Below are positions 33,871 through 43,765 of a stretch of DNA of 64,000 nt, piece by piece. Within the stretch, counting starts at the first letter, position 1. Each line of letters begins with the position of its first letter. Position numbers and translations under genes: made by a program. Origin of the DNA: Umezawaea endophytica (GTDB lineage Bacteria; Actinomycetota; Actinomycetes; Mycobacteriales; Pseudonocardiaceae); contig NZ_JANYMP010000017.1 of assembly GCF_025061645.1 (NCBI RefSeq), positions 161,003-225,002 of the forward strand, in the 5' to 3' direction. Under the pieces are notes generated by a model, which saw nothing but the letters and a program-made list of their open reading frames with translations, was not told the origin of the DNA and did no database searches.

Positions 33871-33920
33871 CAGTGCTTCCCCGACCGGTCGACAGTGTGT
33901 GCTTGTCCGTGGCTGTCCTC

Positions 33921-34700
33921 TCAACCGTCTCCGAGGGTAGCCCCGTCCCGGTGCCCTGTCCGATCGGATCGGTCAAGACCGGCGTCCGAGACCATGATCC
34001 GCACCACCATCGGCACCAGGTCGCGGCTCCGCCGCCAGAGCCACGGGAGGCCCTTCAGGACCAGCCACGCGGCGTGGTGCAGGGGTGTCGTGCGCACTCC
34101 CCCGACGCACTCCAGGCTGACCGGAGCCGTGCCCAGCACCTCCGCGAACGCCGCCGCCAACCGGCGATGTCCCAGCTCAGAGGGGTGCAGGCGGTCCACG
34201 CTCCACGTCGACGCGTCGTAGGCGCCGGGCAGCAGGTCGAGGTCGACGCAGCCGATGCCGTGCCTCGCCACGACGGCGTCGACCACCTCGTTCACGGCGG
34301 CGACGCGGGCCGACAGGGCCCGGCGCAGCGCACCGGGCAGCCGGAACACCCGACCGTGGTCGTGGAAGCGGACGGTGACGATCATCGCACCGGCGGACCG
34401 CAGCGCGCCGACGACGTGGTCCAGGTCGTGGTGCAGCCGCACCGGGTCGAAGTCGGAGCGCAGCGTGTCGTTCATGCCCGCCAGCACGACCACGGCGTCC
34501 GGGCGGGCCGCCAGCGCGAGCGGGAGCTGCCGCGTGCGCACGCAGCCGACGCGGGCGCCGGGGAACGCGAGGTTGTGGTAGTCGGGGAAGGCCGCGCCCA
34601 GCAGCGGACCGAAGCCGCGCCAGCCGCCGGGAACGGGGTCGCCGATGCCGACCGAGGTCGAATCTCCCAGCACCACGAGGGTTCGCACGAGCGCCACCAT
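33921..34700 (-). CDS. SGNH/GDSL-family hydrolase, cytoplasmic
   Basis: 259 residues without a signal peptide. Block I is VVLGDSTSVG (Ser nucleophile), block III VLAGMNDTL (Asn), and block V DRLHPSELGHRRLA (Asp/His). It hydrolyses an ester of unknown identity. The C-terminal part (from about 200) is basic and may be membrane-associated. Its stop meets the STAS gene region, so the two are probably cotranscribed. Confidence 0.88.
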   Translation of the reverse strand: MVALVRTLVVLGDSTSVGIGDPVPGGWRGFGPLLGAAFPDYHNLAFPGARVGCVRTRQLPLALAARPDAVVVLAGMNDTLRSDFDPVRLHHDLDHVVGALRSAGAMIVTVRFHDHGRVFRLPGALRRALSARVAAVNEVVDAVVARHGIGCVDLDLLPGAYDASTWSVDRLHPSELGHRRLAAAFAEVLGTAPVSLECVGGVRTTPLHHAAWLVLKGLPWLWRRSRDLVPMVVRIMVSDAGLDRSDRTGHRDGATLGDG

Positions 34701-34802
34701 CGCGCAGCCGGGTGACCGGGTGGGAACAGCGTGGCGAACGCCGTGTGCGCACTGCCGGAACGCCTGGTACGGCGGGCTTTTCCGGACCTGGAGCGGCTCC
34801 GG

Positions 34803-36002
34803 TTACCGGAAGGCTGGGTAGAGCTGGAGGTTCGTGGCCTTCTCGCCGTAGCGCTCGACCAGGGCGCCGATGACGGCGTCCGCGTGCTCCACGATGGCCG
34901 TCGCGCCGAGCGACGCGGCGTCGGTGCGCAGCCGCACCCACCGCGACGTGAGGATCGTGCTGCGCGGCGGTGCGTCCTGGCCCCGGTGACCGCTCTGCTC
35001 GGTCGCGGTCAGCTTCGGCAGCGCCCGCCACGTCGACAGCCACACCCACAGGAGCTGCGACTCCAGCAGGCGCGGCAGGAACACGGCGTCGTCGTCCAGG
35101 TCCGGCCACACCGACCCGACCTCGGCGCGCCACGCGGCCACCATCGCCTCGGACATGCCCGCGGGCAGGCCGTACGCGCACCAGCAGGACGGGAACGGGA
35201 CGCGCAGGCAGGCGGCGTCGAACACGATGTCGCGGACGCACCCGCCCTCGAAGTCCAGGAACCGGACGCCCTTGCTGGTGACGAGGTGGTTGTCCGGGCA
35301 CGACGTGGACGGGCTGAACGCGCGGCGGCGCGAGGACACGAAGCCCTTCACCGCGAGGGCGGCGAAGTCGCGGGCCTTGCCCGTGGTCTCCACCTCCAGC
35401 TCGCGTTCCAGCAGGTCCGGCAGGCCCTCCAGGGCGGCGTGCACGTCCACGGCGACCGGGTCCTGGCAGCACTGGGTGCCCTGGCGGCGCATGAGCGCGT
35501 CGAAGTCCGCGTCCCGGCCCGCGGTGGTGGCGTGCAGCCTGCCCATCGCGTGCGCCCACGACAGCAGCCCGCGCTCGGCGGCGCGGGCGTCCCTGCCGAG
35601 GAGCTTGTCCGCCAGCCGGGGGGCCTTGCCGAGGTCTTCCAGCACGACCAGCCGCTTGCGGATGTCGTGCGCGACCAGTTCGGGGGTCAGGCGCTCCTCG
35701 GACGGCAGGGCGGTCAGCAACTGGTGGCTGACGGTCTCGTGCGCGAACGGGTCGCGATCGGCGGCGGCGGGCGGGTACCGCTTGACCACGAGGGTGCGCG
35801 GGAGGGAGAACGGCGTCGCGGCAACCCTGACCCGGACGACGACGGACCGGCCTGCTCCCCCGAGGTCCTCGGGATCGGCAAGCCTGATCTGTGCTCCGAA
35901 ACGCCCGCTCAACACGGACTGCGCGGCTGCCACCGCCTCGTCGATCTCCGGCGTGGCAGCGTTGTCGACGTCCGGTGAGCCGGCCGTGATCTCCACGCTC
36001 AT
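34803..36002 (-). CDS. aminoglycoside-phosphotransferase-fold protein, catalytic Asp replaced
   Basis: 399 residues with the APH/choline-kinase fold: N-lobe lysine in LVVKRYPP, linker VVLEDLG, and metal-binding Asp in FLDFEGG. The Brenner motif (usually HGDxxPxN) reads SPSTSCPDN, so His and the catalytic Asp are Pro and Thr while the Asn is kept. This looks like a pseudokinase. ATG at 36002 chosen for its GGAGG, although the spacing is short; ATGs at 36029 and 36083 are in frame upstream. The substrate is unknown. Confidence 0.8.
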   Translation of the reverse strand: MSVEITAGSPDVDNAATPEIDEAVAAAQSVLSGRFGAQIRLADPEDLGGAGRSVVVRVRVAATPFSLPRTLVVKRYPPAAADRDPFAHETVSHQLLTALPSEERLTPELVAHDIRKRLVVLEDLGKAPRLADKLLGRDARAAERGLLSWAHAMGRLHATTAGRDADFDALMRRQGTQCCQDPVAVDVHAALEGLPDLLERELEVETTGKARDFAALAVKGFVSSRRRAFSPSTSCPDNHLVTSKGVRFLDFEGGCVRDIVFDAACLRVPFPSCWCAYGLPAGMSEAMVAAWRAEVGSVWPDLDDDAVFLPRLLESQLLWVWLSTWRALPKLTATEQSGHRGQDAPPRSTILTSRWVRLRTDAASLGATAIVEHADAVIGALVERYGEKATNLQLYPAFR

Positions 36003-36142
36003 CCCCTCCGACCCTACTCCGTTGGCCATGGTGCGGTGCTGGTTGACAGAAGTCGGCTGGGCATCGTGACGGTAGTGCTCCACCGGTGATGACCACCACT
36101 ACTAGTTGGTAACGGCTTCGAACCATACGAGATGTAGGGCCG

Positions 36143-37084
36143 TTATCCCGTTGACAGCGGTCTGCCCGTGTCGCCCGCCCGGTTTTTCCGGCTGCGCACC
36201 GCCAGGACCAGGGACGCCGCCACCACGATGCCCACCAGGTTGACCACGAGCTGTCCCGTGGACTGGGCGAAGCGTTCCCACTCACCGAGAACGGCGGCGA
36301 CGGCGGCGTAACCCGCGGCCGGAACGGTGGTCACCGAGATGAAGACGCCGACCAGCGCGGCCGACTTCGCCGAGGTCATCGACAGCATCCCGGCCGCTCC
36401 GGCCAGCAGCGCGACGATCAGCGAGAACGGCCCGACGGTGTACACGAAGTCGAACTCGTGCTGGTCGATCACGGTCTGCCGGTCGAACAGCCCGGTGAAC
36501 GACCCGATCTGCGCCCCGATGACGGTGACCAGCATGGCCGCCGGGAACCCGACAGCCAGCGCCAGCGCGGCCCGGCGGACCAGGTCCCAGCGCTTCAGCA
36601 CCAGACCGACCGAGATGGCGGCGAGCGGCCCGAACTCCGGACCGACGACCATCGCGCCGACGAGCGTCACGGTCGAGTTCGTCACGACCCCGACCGCCGC
36701 CAGCAGGCACGCGATGCTCAGGAACGCCAGGAAGGTCGCGTTGAGCCGCGACTCCTCCCCCGTGCGGGACAGCAGCTCGTCCCAGACCACGGCGTCCGCG
36801 CCCTCACCGGGCGCGGCGTCCTGGGCCTGGTCGGCGGCGTCCGACAGGGCGGTGTCGATCTGCTCCAGCGTCACCCCGCCGTCCTTGTCGACGCCGAGGC
36901 CGCACAGGGAGGCCACCACCTCGTCGGTGGCCTCCCGTGCGACGTCCGCCTCGACGACGTCGCCCGCGGGGTCGATCGCCGCCCCGCGCAGCAGCACCAC
37001 GTGCGTCGCGCCGGGATGTTCCTTCAACACGGCCAGCACCCGGTCGGTGACGTCGACCGGGCAGACCGCGCGTAAGTGCAGCAC
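36143..37084 (-). CDS. DUF389-family membrane protein
   Basis: 313 residues. The N-terminal soluble part (MLHLRAVCPVDVTDRVLAVLKEHPG, residues 1-110) precedes about six transmembrane helices beginning LNATFLAFLSIACLLAAVGVV. The NSTVTLVGAMVVGPEFGPLAAI segment is the DUF389 hallmark. Function is not established for the family. It lies immediately downstream of aspS and is probably cotranscribed. Confidence 0.88.
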   Translation of the reverse strand: MLHLRAVCPVDVTDRVLAVLKEHPGATHVVLLRGAAIDPAGDVVEADVAREATDEVVASLCGLGVDKDGGVTLEQIDTALSDAADQAQDAAPGEGADAVVWDELLSRTGEESRLNATFLAFLSIACLLAAVGVVTNSTVTLVGAMVVGPEFGPLAAISVGLVLKRWDLVRRAALALAVGFPAAMLVTVIGAQIGSFTGLFDRQTVIDQHEFDFVYTVGPFSLIVALLAGAAGMLSMTSAKSAALVGVFISVTTVPAAGYAAVAAVLGEWERFAQSTGQLVVNLVGIVVAASLVLAVRSRKNRAGDTGRPLSTG

Positions 37085-38875
37085 CTACTTGTCTGTCGCG
37101 GACTTGTCCACCGGGGGCTTGGCGTCCACGCCCGCCTCCTTGCGCTGCAACGGCGTGATCGGGGCCGGGGCAGCGGTCAGCGGGTCGTAGCCGCCGCCGG
37201 ACTTCGGGAACGCGATCACGTCGCGGATCGAGTCCGTGCCGGACAGCAGCATGGCGATCCGGTCCCAGCCGAACGCGATGCCGCCGTGCGGCGGGGCGCC
37301 GAACTTGAACGCGTCGAGCAGGAAGCCGAACTTCTCCTGCGCCTCCTCCGGCCCGATGCCCATCACGCCGAACGCGCGCTGCTGCACGTCGGCGCGGTGG
37401 ATACGAATCGAGCCGCCGCCGATCTCGTTGCCGTTGCAGACGATGTCGTAGGCGTAGGCCAGCGCGTTGCCGGGGTCGGACTCGAAGTTGTCCAGCCACT
37501 CCGGGGTGGGCGAGGTGAACGCGTGGTGCAGCGCGGTCCACGTGCCGCCGCCGACGGCGACGTCGCCGTCCTTGAGCTTCTCGGTCGACTCGAACATCGG
37601 GAAGTCCACGACCCACACGAACGACCAGGCGTTCTCGTCGATCAGGCCGACGCGGGACGCGATCTCCACGCGGGCCGCGCCGAGCAGCGACCGAGCGCCG
37701 TCCGGGTCGCCCGCCGCGAAGAACACGCAGTCGCCGGGGTTCGCGCCGACGGCCTTCGCCAGGCCCTCGCGCTCGGCCTCGGACAGGTTCTTGGCAACCG
37801 GGCCGCCGAGCGTGCCGTCCTCGGCGACCAGCACGTACGCCAGGCCGCGGTGGCCGCGCTGCTTCGCGAACTCCTGCCAGCCGTCGAGCGTGCGACGGGG
37901 CTGGTCCGCGCCGCCGGGCATGACGACCGCGCCGACGTACGGGGCCTGGAAGACCCGGAACGGGGTCTCCTTGAAGTAGTCGGTCAGCTCGACCAGTTCC
38001 ACGTCGAAGCGCAGGTCGGGCTTGTCCGAGCCGTACTTGGACATGGCGTCGGCGTAGCTGATCCGGCGGAACGGCTGCGGCAGCTCGTGGTCGGCGAGCC
38101 CCTTCCACAGCGCGGAGATGATCCGCTCGCCGAGGGCGATGACGTCGTCCTGCTCGACGAAGCTCATCTCGATGTCGAGCTGGGTGAACTCCGGCTGGCG
38201 GTCGGCGCGGAAGTCCTCGTCCCGGTAGCAGCGGGCGATCTGGTAGTACCGCTCCATGCCGCCGACCATCAGGAGCTGCTTGAACAACTGCGGCGACTGC
38301 GGCAGCGCGTACCAGGAGCCGGGGCGCAGGCGCGCGGGCACCAGGAAGTCGCGGGCGCCCTCCGGGGTCGAGCGGGTCAGCGTCGGCGTCTCGACCTCGA
38401 CGAACTTCTCGGCGTGCAGCACCTCGCGGGCGATGCGGTTCGCCTCGCTGCGGGCGCGGATCGCCTTGGCCGGGCCGCTGCGGCGCAGGTCCAGGTAGCG
38501 GTGCTTGAGGCGGGCCTCCTCGCCGACCTCCAGGTGGTCGTCGAGCTGGAACGGCAGCGCGGCCGACTCGTTCAGGACCTCCAGCTCGGTCGCGTAGACC
38601 TCGATGGCGCCGGTGGGCAGGTCGGGGTTCGCGCTGCCCTCGGGGCGCGCGGTCACGTCGCCGACGATCTTCACGACGAACTCGGAGCGGAGGCGGTGCG
38701 CCCGCTCCGCCATCTCGCCCTCGCGGAAGACGACCTGGGCGACACCGGAGGCGTCGCGGAGGTCGATGAAGATGACCCCGCCGTGATCGCGCCTGCGGGC
38801 CACCCACCCGGTCAGGGTGACGGACTGCCCGGCGTGCTCGGCCCGGAGCGTCCCGGCCTCGTGCGTGCGCATCAC
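37085..38875 (-). CDS. aspS: aspartyl-tRNA synthetase
   Basis: 596 residues, bacterial-type class II enzyme. The N-terminal OB anticodon-binding domain ([22 protein letters not shown]) is followed by the catalytic core: motif 2 ([19 protein letters not shown]), a GAD insertion domain (about 300-420) and motif 3 ([16 protein letters not shown]). It charges tRNA-Asp and, in actinobacteria with GatCAB, usually tRNA-Asn too. The GTG at 38875 reproduces the conserved (V/M)xRTHEAG start and has GAGGAG 10 bp upstream; an ATG at 38872 is equivalent. Confidence 0.97.
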   Translation of the reverse strand: MMRTHEAGTLRAEHAGQSVTLTGWVARRRDHGGVIFIDLRDASGVAQVVFREGEMAERAHRLRSEFVVKIVGDVTARPEGSANPDLPTGAIEVYATELEVLNESAALPFQLDDHLEVGEEARLKHRYLDLRRSGPAKAIRARSEANRIAREVLHAEKFVEVETPTLTRSTPEGARDFLVPARLRPGSWYALPQSPQLFKQLLMVGGMERYYQIARCYRDEDFRADRQPEFTQLDIEMSFVEQDDVIALGERIISALWKGLADHELPQPFRRISYADAMSKYGSDKPDLRFDVELVELTDYFKETPFRVFQAPYVGAVVMPGGADQPRRTLDGWQEFAKQRGHRGLAYVLVAEDGTLGGPVAKNLSEAEREGLAKAVGANPGDCVFFAAGDPDGARSLLGAARVEIASRVGLIDENAWSFVWVVDFPMFESTEKLKDGDVAVGGGTWTALHHAFTSPTPEWLDNFESDPGNALAYAYDIVCNGNEIGGGSIRIHRADVQQRAFGVMGIGPEEAQEKFGFLLDAFKFGAPPHGGIAFGWDRIAMLLSGTDSIRDVIAFPKSGGGYDPLTAAPAPITPLQRKEAGVDAKPPVDKSATDK

Positions 38876-39006
38876 GGGTGCTGCTCTCCTCGTGCTCATT
38901 TATCCGACTGGCGGCTGGCAGTCAAGGCTAGCCAACAGCCCCGTGGCGACACCCACCAGGTTTCCGATTCACTTGTGGGTGACGGCGGGAACCGTAGGAT
39001 CCGCTG

Positions 39007-39711
39007 GTGCCGAAACGCCTGCTGGTGATCGTCTTCGCCCTGCTGCTGACGTCGGGCTGCGCGGTCCGCGTGAACGGGGTGCCCGTCGCGGGCGTCGCCG
39101 CCTCCACCACCGCGACCACGTCCCGTGGCGCCTCCACCACGGGTTCCCCGTCGCCCGCGGGGCAGTGCGAGTACGCCAAGGACACCTCCCCCGGCGCGCT
39201 CCCCTCGAACGGCTTCCCCGACTCGAAACCGGGCACCGGGAAGACCACGGCCACGTTCACCACCGACAAGGGCACCCTGACGATCGACCTGGACCCGACC
39301 GCGGGCCCGTGCTCGGTCGAGGCGATCCGCTACCTGGTGAAGAAGAAGTTCTACGACGGCACGTCGTGCCACCGCCTGACCACCAACCCGAGCCTCGGCG
39401 TGCTCCAGTGCGGCGACCCGTCCGGCACCGGGACGGGCACGCCGGGGTTCCGGTACGAGGACAAGCTGCCCACCCGCGGCGCGTACGTGCGCGGGGTCGT
39501 GGCGATGGCCAACGCCGGACCGGGCACCAACGGGAGCCAGTTCTTCATCGTCCACGGCGCCGCGCAGATCGACTCGGACTACCCGGTGGTCGGCAAGGTG
39601 CGGTCGGGCATGGAACTCGTCGACGCCGTCGTGGCGGGCGGTGTGGAGGGTGGGGCGCAGGACGGGAAGCCCGTCAAGCCGATGACGTTCACGAGTGTCG
39701 TGGAGGGGTGA
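39007..39711 (+). CDS. lipoprotein cyclophilin-type peptidyl-prolyl isomerase
   Basis: 234 residues, GTG start. Lipoprotein signal with lipobox TSGC (Cys at about 18), a Ser/Thr-rich linker, then a cyclophilin domain: TTDKGTLTIDLDPTAGPCSVEAIRYLV, FYDGTSCHRL, GVVAMANAGPGTNGSQFFIV and YPVVGKV. It folds exported proteins on the outer face of the membrane. Divergent from aspS, as often seen in actinobacteria. Confidence 0.92.
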   Translation: MPKRLLVIVFALLLTSGCAVRVNGVPVAGVAASTTATTSRGASTTGSPSPAGQCEYAKDTSPGALPSNGFPDSKPGTGKTTATFTTDKGTLTIDLDPTAGPCSVEAIRYLVKKKFYDGTSCHRLTTNPSLGVLQCGDPSGTGTGTPGFRYEDKLPTRGAYVRGVVAMANAGPGTNGSQFFIVHGAAQIDSDYPVVGKVRSGMELVDAVVAGGVEGGAQDGKPVKPMTFTSVVEG

Positions 39712-39718
39712 CGGCGGG

Positions 39719-42022
39719 TCACTCCCCGTCGGGTTTCGCGGCCACGCGCCGACGCACCAGTTCCGCCAGTCGAACCGGGTCGCAGGCGGCCAGGTGGTCG
39801 CGGACCAGCGCGTGGACGAACCGGTACTCCCCGTCGACCTCGGTGAGCAGGATCCGGTCGCTCGCGAACCGCAGCAGGACCGTCCTCCGCCAGGGCAGTT
39901 CACCGTGCGCCAAGGGCTTGGCGAGCAACTCCGCCAGGCCGTGGGTCACGTCGAACGGGAAGATCGCCTGGACAGCGGTGACCGGACCGATCAGCAGCCC
40001 GATCGCCAGCCCGGTCAGCGACCCGAGCACCGACGTGTCGAACGACGCGCCGAGCAGCCCGGCGGCACCGAGACCCGCCCCCGCGCCGACGAGCAGGACG
40101 GCGAGGTCGAGGAGCACCCACCTCCCCCTCGGACCCGGTGACCCGAACCCCGCCCGGTCGGCGGTCGCCCACAGCCTGGAGAAGCTCATCGTGACCGTCC
40201 CCGTGAGACCGCCGACCGCGAAGCCCGTGGCGAGGCCTGCGACCAGGTCCGGCGACGGCCCCGTCCAGATCATCACCACCGCCGGGACCAGCGACGCGAT
40301 GAACGAGAGGGACCCCGGCGTGTAGCTGTTGAACGTCACCAGGTTGGCGAACGCCACGGCGAACGTCACGAGCACGACCAGACCGACGCCGACGAAGTCC
40401 GGCCCGGAGCCGACCAGGAGCCCGAGCTGCCGAGCGGACCAGACGGCCACTCCCGCTCCGACCGCGCCCGCCGCGAAACCCGCCGCGCCCCAGTGCCAGG
40501 AACGCCGGTCACCCCGTTCGGGCCGGACCGGCACGCGGTCCGACCTGCCGCGGGCGACGAGGACGAGGATGAACAGCGCGGAGCAGGCGGTGACGACCGA
40601 AGCCTCGACCAGCCCGAACCTCGACCCCACCGCGAACCCGAAGGCCGACAGCATCCCGATGAGCATCGCGGGCTCGAACCGGGTGAACATGCGGTGGACC
40701 GCCTGTGCCGGAACGAAGTCCAGCCACGCCACCCGGTACATCAGCTTGCGCCGGGCCACGAGGTCGTTCCAGAACGGGTTCTTCGCGACCAGCGCGAGGA
40801 ACCGCAACCCGCGGATGACGCGCTCGCTGTCGAAGGGCGCCTCGGGGGCGTGACGGCGCACCAGCATCTCCACGACGTAGGCGTCGAAGAGCCGCCGGTG
40901 GGGTTCCTCGTGCGCGCCGACCTGCTCGGGCGCCCCCGCGGCCTCACCGCTCCGGTAGGTGAGCGCCATGATGTTGAGCATCAACGGCGAGTCGAGCAGC
41001 TCCCACAGCCTCGGCGCGTCCTCCAAGGCCCCGCGAACGCCGTCCAGCACCGGGCTCACCGCCCCGAGGTAGTCCTCGACGACGTGCCGCTCCAGCGGTT
41101 CGATGCGGACGGCCTGGTAGAGCTTGAGCTTCTCCTTGAGGGTCTGGTAGTCCTTGATCCGCGAGCAGACGGCCACCTGGTTGCCGAACTGCTCGGTCAG
41201 GGCGTTGATCTTGTCCACGCAACTGTTCCGGTCGTCCCCGTTCACCTCGTCCAGCCCGTCGAGCAGCAGGACGAGCCGCCCGGCCCTGAACCACTTCTTG
41301 ACGTGGCCGATGGGCAGCTTGTAGCGGTCGACCACCTGTGCCAGGAGCCAGGGCTCGAACTCCGGGAGCGGGTTGAGCTGTGCGCTCAACCTCAGGCTGT
41401 TCTGGCTGGACGGTGACCACGACGCCAGGTCGACGACGATCGGGAGCGGTCTGGTCGAGTCCTCGCGGGCCTCTTCCACCAGCTTCTGGCACAGGTGCAG
41501 CAGGACGGTGCTCTTGCCGCTCCCCGGATCACCCAGGACGAGCAGTTCGCTGTGGTTGTCGGTGAAGAGCCTGGCGATGTCGTGGTTCGACGACGGCTCG
41601 CCCAGTTCCACGTACGGGTCCTCGATGAGGTCGACCGGGCAGATGACCATGCTGGGTTGCGGTGACAGCTTGAGGTCCAGTTCACGACCCGTGCGGCGGC
41701 CCAGTGAACTGTCCAGGCGGCTGCCCACCCACGACTCGATCCTGTTCAGCGCGGCCCGTCTGTTCGAGGGGTGGTCCCAGCGGCCCTTGAGGTAGGGCTC
41801 GCTCTTCGCGCGTAAGCGGTCCCAGGTGCCCAGTACGACGGTCACGGCGGTGAGGACCGCCACGGCGGGCCAGAGCCAGTCCTGGAAGCGGGCGAGGAAA
41901 CCGGGGGCGGTTCCGCCGGTGCCGACGTTGATCGCGATCGGTAGCAGGACGAGCGTCGTCACGGCGCTGAGGCCGACCACCGCGGCTGTGCGCGCCACCC
42001 GGATGAACCGCTGCCACGTCAT
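39719..42022 (-). CDS. polytopic membrane NACHT-domain NTPase
   Basis: 767 residues. Two N-terminal membrane helices (about 13-33 and 50-66) are followed by a NACHT module: Walker A GDPGSGKST (164-172), Walker B RLVLLLDGLDEV (249-260), then CSRIKDYQTL and the helical winged part. From about 470 to 690 there are roughly seven more membrane helices, and a short helical end follows. NACHT proteins are signalling NTPases that oligomerise on sensing a trigger, and several bacterial ones defend against phage. ATG at 42022 with GGAGG upstream. It is solitary, with no obvious effector partner. Confidence 0.85.
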   Translation of the reverse strand: MTWQRFIRVARTAAVVGLSAVTTLVLLPIAINVGTGGTAPGFLARFQDWLWPAVAVLTAVTVVLGTWDRLRAKSEPYLKGRWDHPSNRRAALNRIESWVGSRLDSSLGRRTGRELDLKLSPQPSMVICPVDLIEDPYVELGEPSSNHDIARLFTDNHSELLVLGDPGSGKSTVLLHLCQKLVEEAREDSTRPLPIVVDLASWSPSSQNSLRLSAQLNPLPEFEPWLLAQVVDRYKLPIGHVKKWFRAGRLVLLLDGLDEVNGDDRNSCVDKINALTEQFGNQVAVCSRIKDYQTLKEKLKLYQAVRIEPLERHVVEDYLGAVSPVLDGVRGALEDAPRLWELLDSPLMLNIMALTYRSGEAAGAPEQVGAHEEPHRRLFDAYVVEMLVRRHAPEAPFDSERVIRGLRFLALVAKNPFWNDLVARRKLMYRVAWLDFVPAQAVHRMFTRFEPAMLIGMLSAFGFAVGSRFGLVEASVVTACSALFILVLVARGRSDRVPVRPERGDRRSWHWGAAGFAAGAVGAGVAVWSARQLGLLVGSGPDFVGVGLVVLVTFAVAFANLVTFNSYTPGSLSFIASLVPAVVMIWTGPSPDLVAGLATGFAVGGLTGTVTMSFSRLWATADRAGFGSPGPRGRWVLLDLAVLLVGAGAGLGAAGLLGASFDTSVLGSLTGLAIGLLIGPVTAVQAIFPFDVTHGLAELLAKPLAHGELPWRRTVLLRFASDRILLTEVDGEYRFVHALVRDHLAACDPVRLAELVRRRVAAKPDGE

Positions 42023-42366
42023 GCCCGCCCTCCACGGGTCGACTACCGCAGTCGTGTCGTCGTGTCGTCGTCTCGCCGGATCGCGGCGGTGGACGGTGAA
42101 CGATGAACGAGATGCTCCGGGACGATCGCCGATCACCTGGGCGGTGGGTTGGGCCTGCCAGGTGAACTTGGGGTGATTTCGCCCGTTCGGAGCATTCCGA
42201 ATGACGTTTTGTGCGGGCTGCGGGGGCGGGGGTGGTCGTGCGGGGAGTTGGGGGGAGTTCAGGGGGATCGATCCAGTGGTCGGGGGATGGGCTGACCGGG
42301 TGGAGTCGGTTCCGCCGTGGTGGTGAGCGGGGTTTTCGGGGGTGGCGGGTTGCTTATCGTCGGGGT
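42023..42366. other. 344-bp divergent intergenic region (NACHT/P450)
   Basis: No gene seen. The right half is strongly G/T-rich on the + strand and openly readable into the P450 gene, but it lacks a credible earlier start. TTCGGAGCATTCCGAA at about 42195 is a small palindrome that could be an operator. Confidence 0.5.
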
Positions 42367-43527
42367 GTGAGCGGGTTTCTGGATTTGCGCGGGCCGGCGT
42401 TCTTGGCGGATCCGCATGCTGTGCTGCGTGGGTTGCGGGAGGCGGATTGGTGGGCTGAGACGGATCTGGGGACGGCGGTGCTGCGGTACGACGAGGTGCA
42501 GGCGGTGTTGTCGTCGTGGTCGTTGCGGACGCCTGGGGTGGATTTCCTGGTCGCGCAAGGGGTGACCGAGGGGCCGCTGGTGGAGGTGATGCGCGGGTTC
42601 CTGGTGAACTCCGATGGGGTTGCGCATCAGCGGTTGCGGCGGGCTGTGGGGCGGGCGTTCAGCGTGCGGCGGGTTGAGGAGTTTCGGTCGTCGGTTGGAT
42701 TTCTGGCGGATGAGTTGATCGATGGGGTGGGTGGGGAGTTCGACTTCGTGGCCGATTTCGCTCGGCCGTTCGCGGTGCGGGCGCTGTGTCGGTTCATCGG
42801 GGTGCCGGAGGATGCGGAGCGGGAGGTGAGCGGGTGGGCTGCTTCCGTGGGGTTGTTGTTCGGGTTTTCGGTGGTGGAGAACGCTTCTCGGATCGAGGCG
42901 GCGTTGGGGTGTTTGTACGAGTTCATCGATGATCTGGTGGATCAGCGGAGGCGGTCGCCTGGGGGTGATCTGCTCTCTTCGTTGGTGGACCAGTCGTTGA
43001 CCGAGGATGAGTTGCGGTCGTTGGTGGTCACGTTGTTGTCCGCTGGGCAGGGGACGGTGCAGCACCAGCTCGGTGGGGCGGTGGCCGCGTTCTTGGAGTT
43101 CCCTGAGCAGTGGGAGGTGTTGGGGGGTGATTCGTCGTTGGCGGGGCAGGCGGCGGAGGAGGTGGTGCGGTTTCAGCCTGCGACGTTGTTGGGGGTGCCT
43201 CGGGTCGCCAAGGAGGACATCGTGGTGAACGGGATGCTGTTGGAGGCTGGTAGTTGGGTGCTGCCTGTTACGGGGTCGGCTAATCGGGATGCGGCGGTTT
43301 TTGTTGGGGCGGATCGGTTGGATGTCGGGGTGGCGCGGGTGGCGCATGTGACTTATGGGGGTGGGGTGCACTACTGCTTGGGGGCGGGGTTGGCTCGGGT
43401 GGAGTTGCAGGAGGTGTTGCCTCGGATTGCTCGGGCTTGGCCTGGGTTGAGGGGGAACGGGGTGGTGGAGTGGTTGCCTGCCAACGAGGCTGTGTATGGG
43501 CCGGTGTTGTTGCCGGTGGTTCAGTGA
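42367..43527 (+). CDS. cytochrome P450 with atypical I-helix
   Basis: 386 residues, soluble bacterial P450. K-helix EEVVR (ExxR) and heme loop YGGGVHYCLG (heme Cys, with Tyr for the usual Phe) are present. The I-helix reads LLSAGQGTVQ: Thr is kept but the preceding acidic residue of (A/G)Gx(D/E)T is Gly, so proton delivery may differ. GTG start at 42367. Codons end in G or T far more than in neighbouring genes (GGG, GTT, TTG), a composition anomaly. No ferredoxin gene is adjacent; the substrate is unknown. Confidence 0.9.
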   Translation: MSGFLDLRGPAFLADPHAVLRGLREADWWAETDLGTAVLRYDEVQAVLSSWSLRTPGVDFLVAQGVTEGPLVEVMRGFLVNSDGVAHQRLRRAVGRAFSVRRVEEFRSSVGFLADELIDGVGGEFDFVADFARPFAVRALCRFIGVPEDAEREVSGWAASVGLLFGFSVVENASRIEAALGCLYEFIDDLVDQRRRSPGGDLLSSLVDQSLTEDELRSLVVTLLSAGQGTVQHQLGGAVAAFLEFPEQWEVLGGDSSLAGQAAEEVVRFQPATLLGVPRVAKEDIVVNGMLLEAGSWVLPVTGSANRDAAVFVGADRLDVGVARVAHVTYGGGVHYCLGAGLARVELQEVLPRIARAWPGLRGNGVVEWLPANEAVYGPVLLPVVQ

Positions 43528-43592
43528 GGGTGGGTTCGGTGGGGATGGGTTCGGTGGGGGGTCCGGTTGGGTGCCGGGGGTGCGTTGGTGGG

Positions 43593-43710
43593 GTGGCCGA
43601 TTTGACTTGGGGCCCCTAGATTTGCCCCTTCGTCGGACAATAAAGGGCAGAGGTGAAGCTGCCGTCCGACGCAAGTTTAAGGGGCAAATCCCCCAAGTAA
43701 AATCGGCCAC
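43593..43710. mobile_element. 118-bp inverted-repeat element, MITE-like
   Basis: The left arm GTGGCCGATTTGACTTGGGG (from 43593) is mirrored at the right end by CCCCCAAGTAAAATCGGCCAC (ending 43710). Inside, GATTTGCCCCTT and CGTCGGAC on the left are mirrored by AAGGGGCAAATC and GTCCGACG on the right. The arms span 43593-43638 and 43664-43710 with a 25-bp centre. Small indels separate the arms, and no coding capacity is present. A clear target duplication was not found. Confidence 0.7.
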
Positions 43711-43765
43711 GGTTGCGTAGGCGGCGTGCGGTTCGTTGGTGGGCAACAAGATTAAGAGAAAAAGA

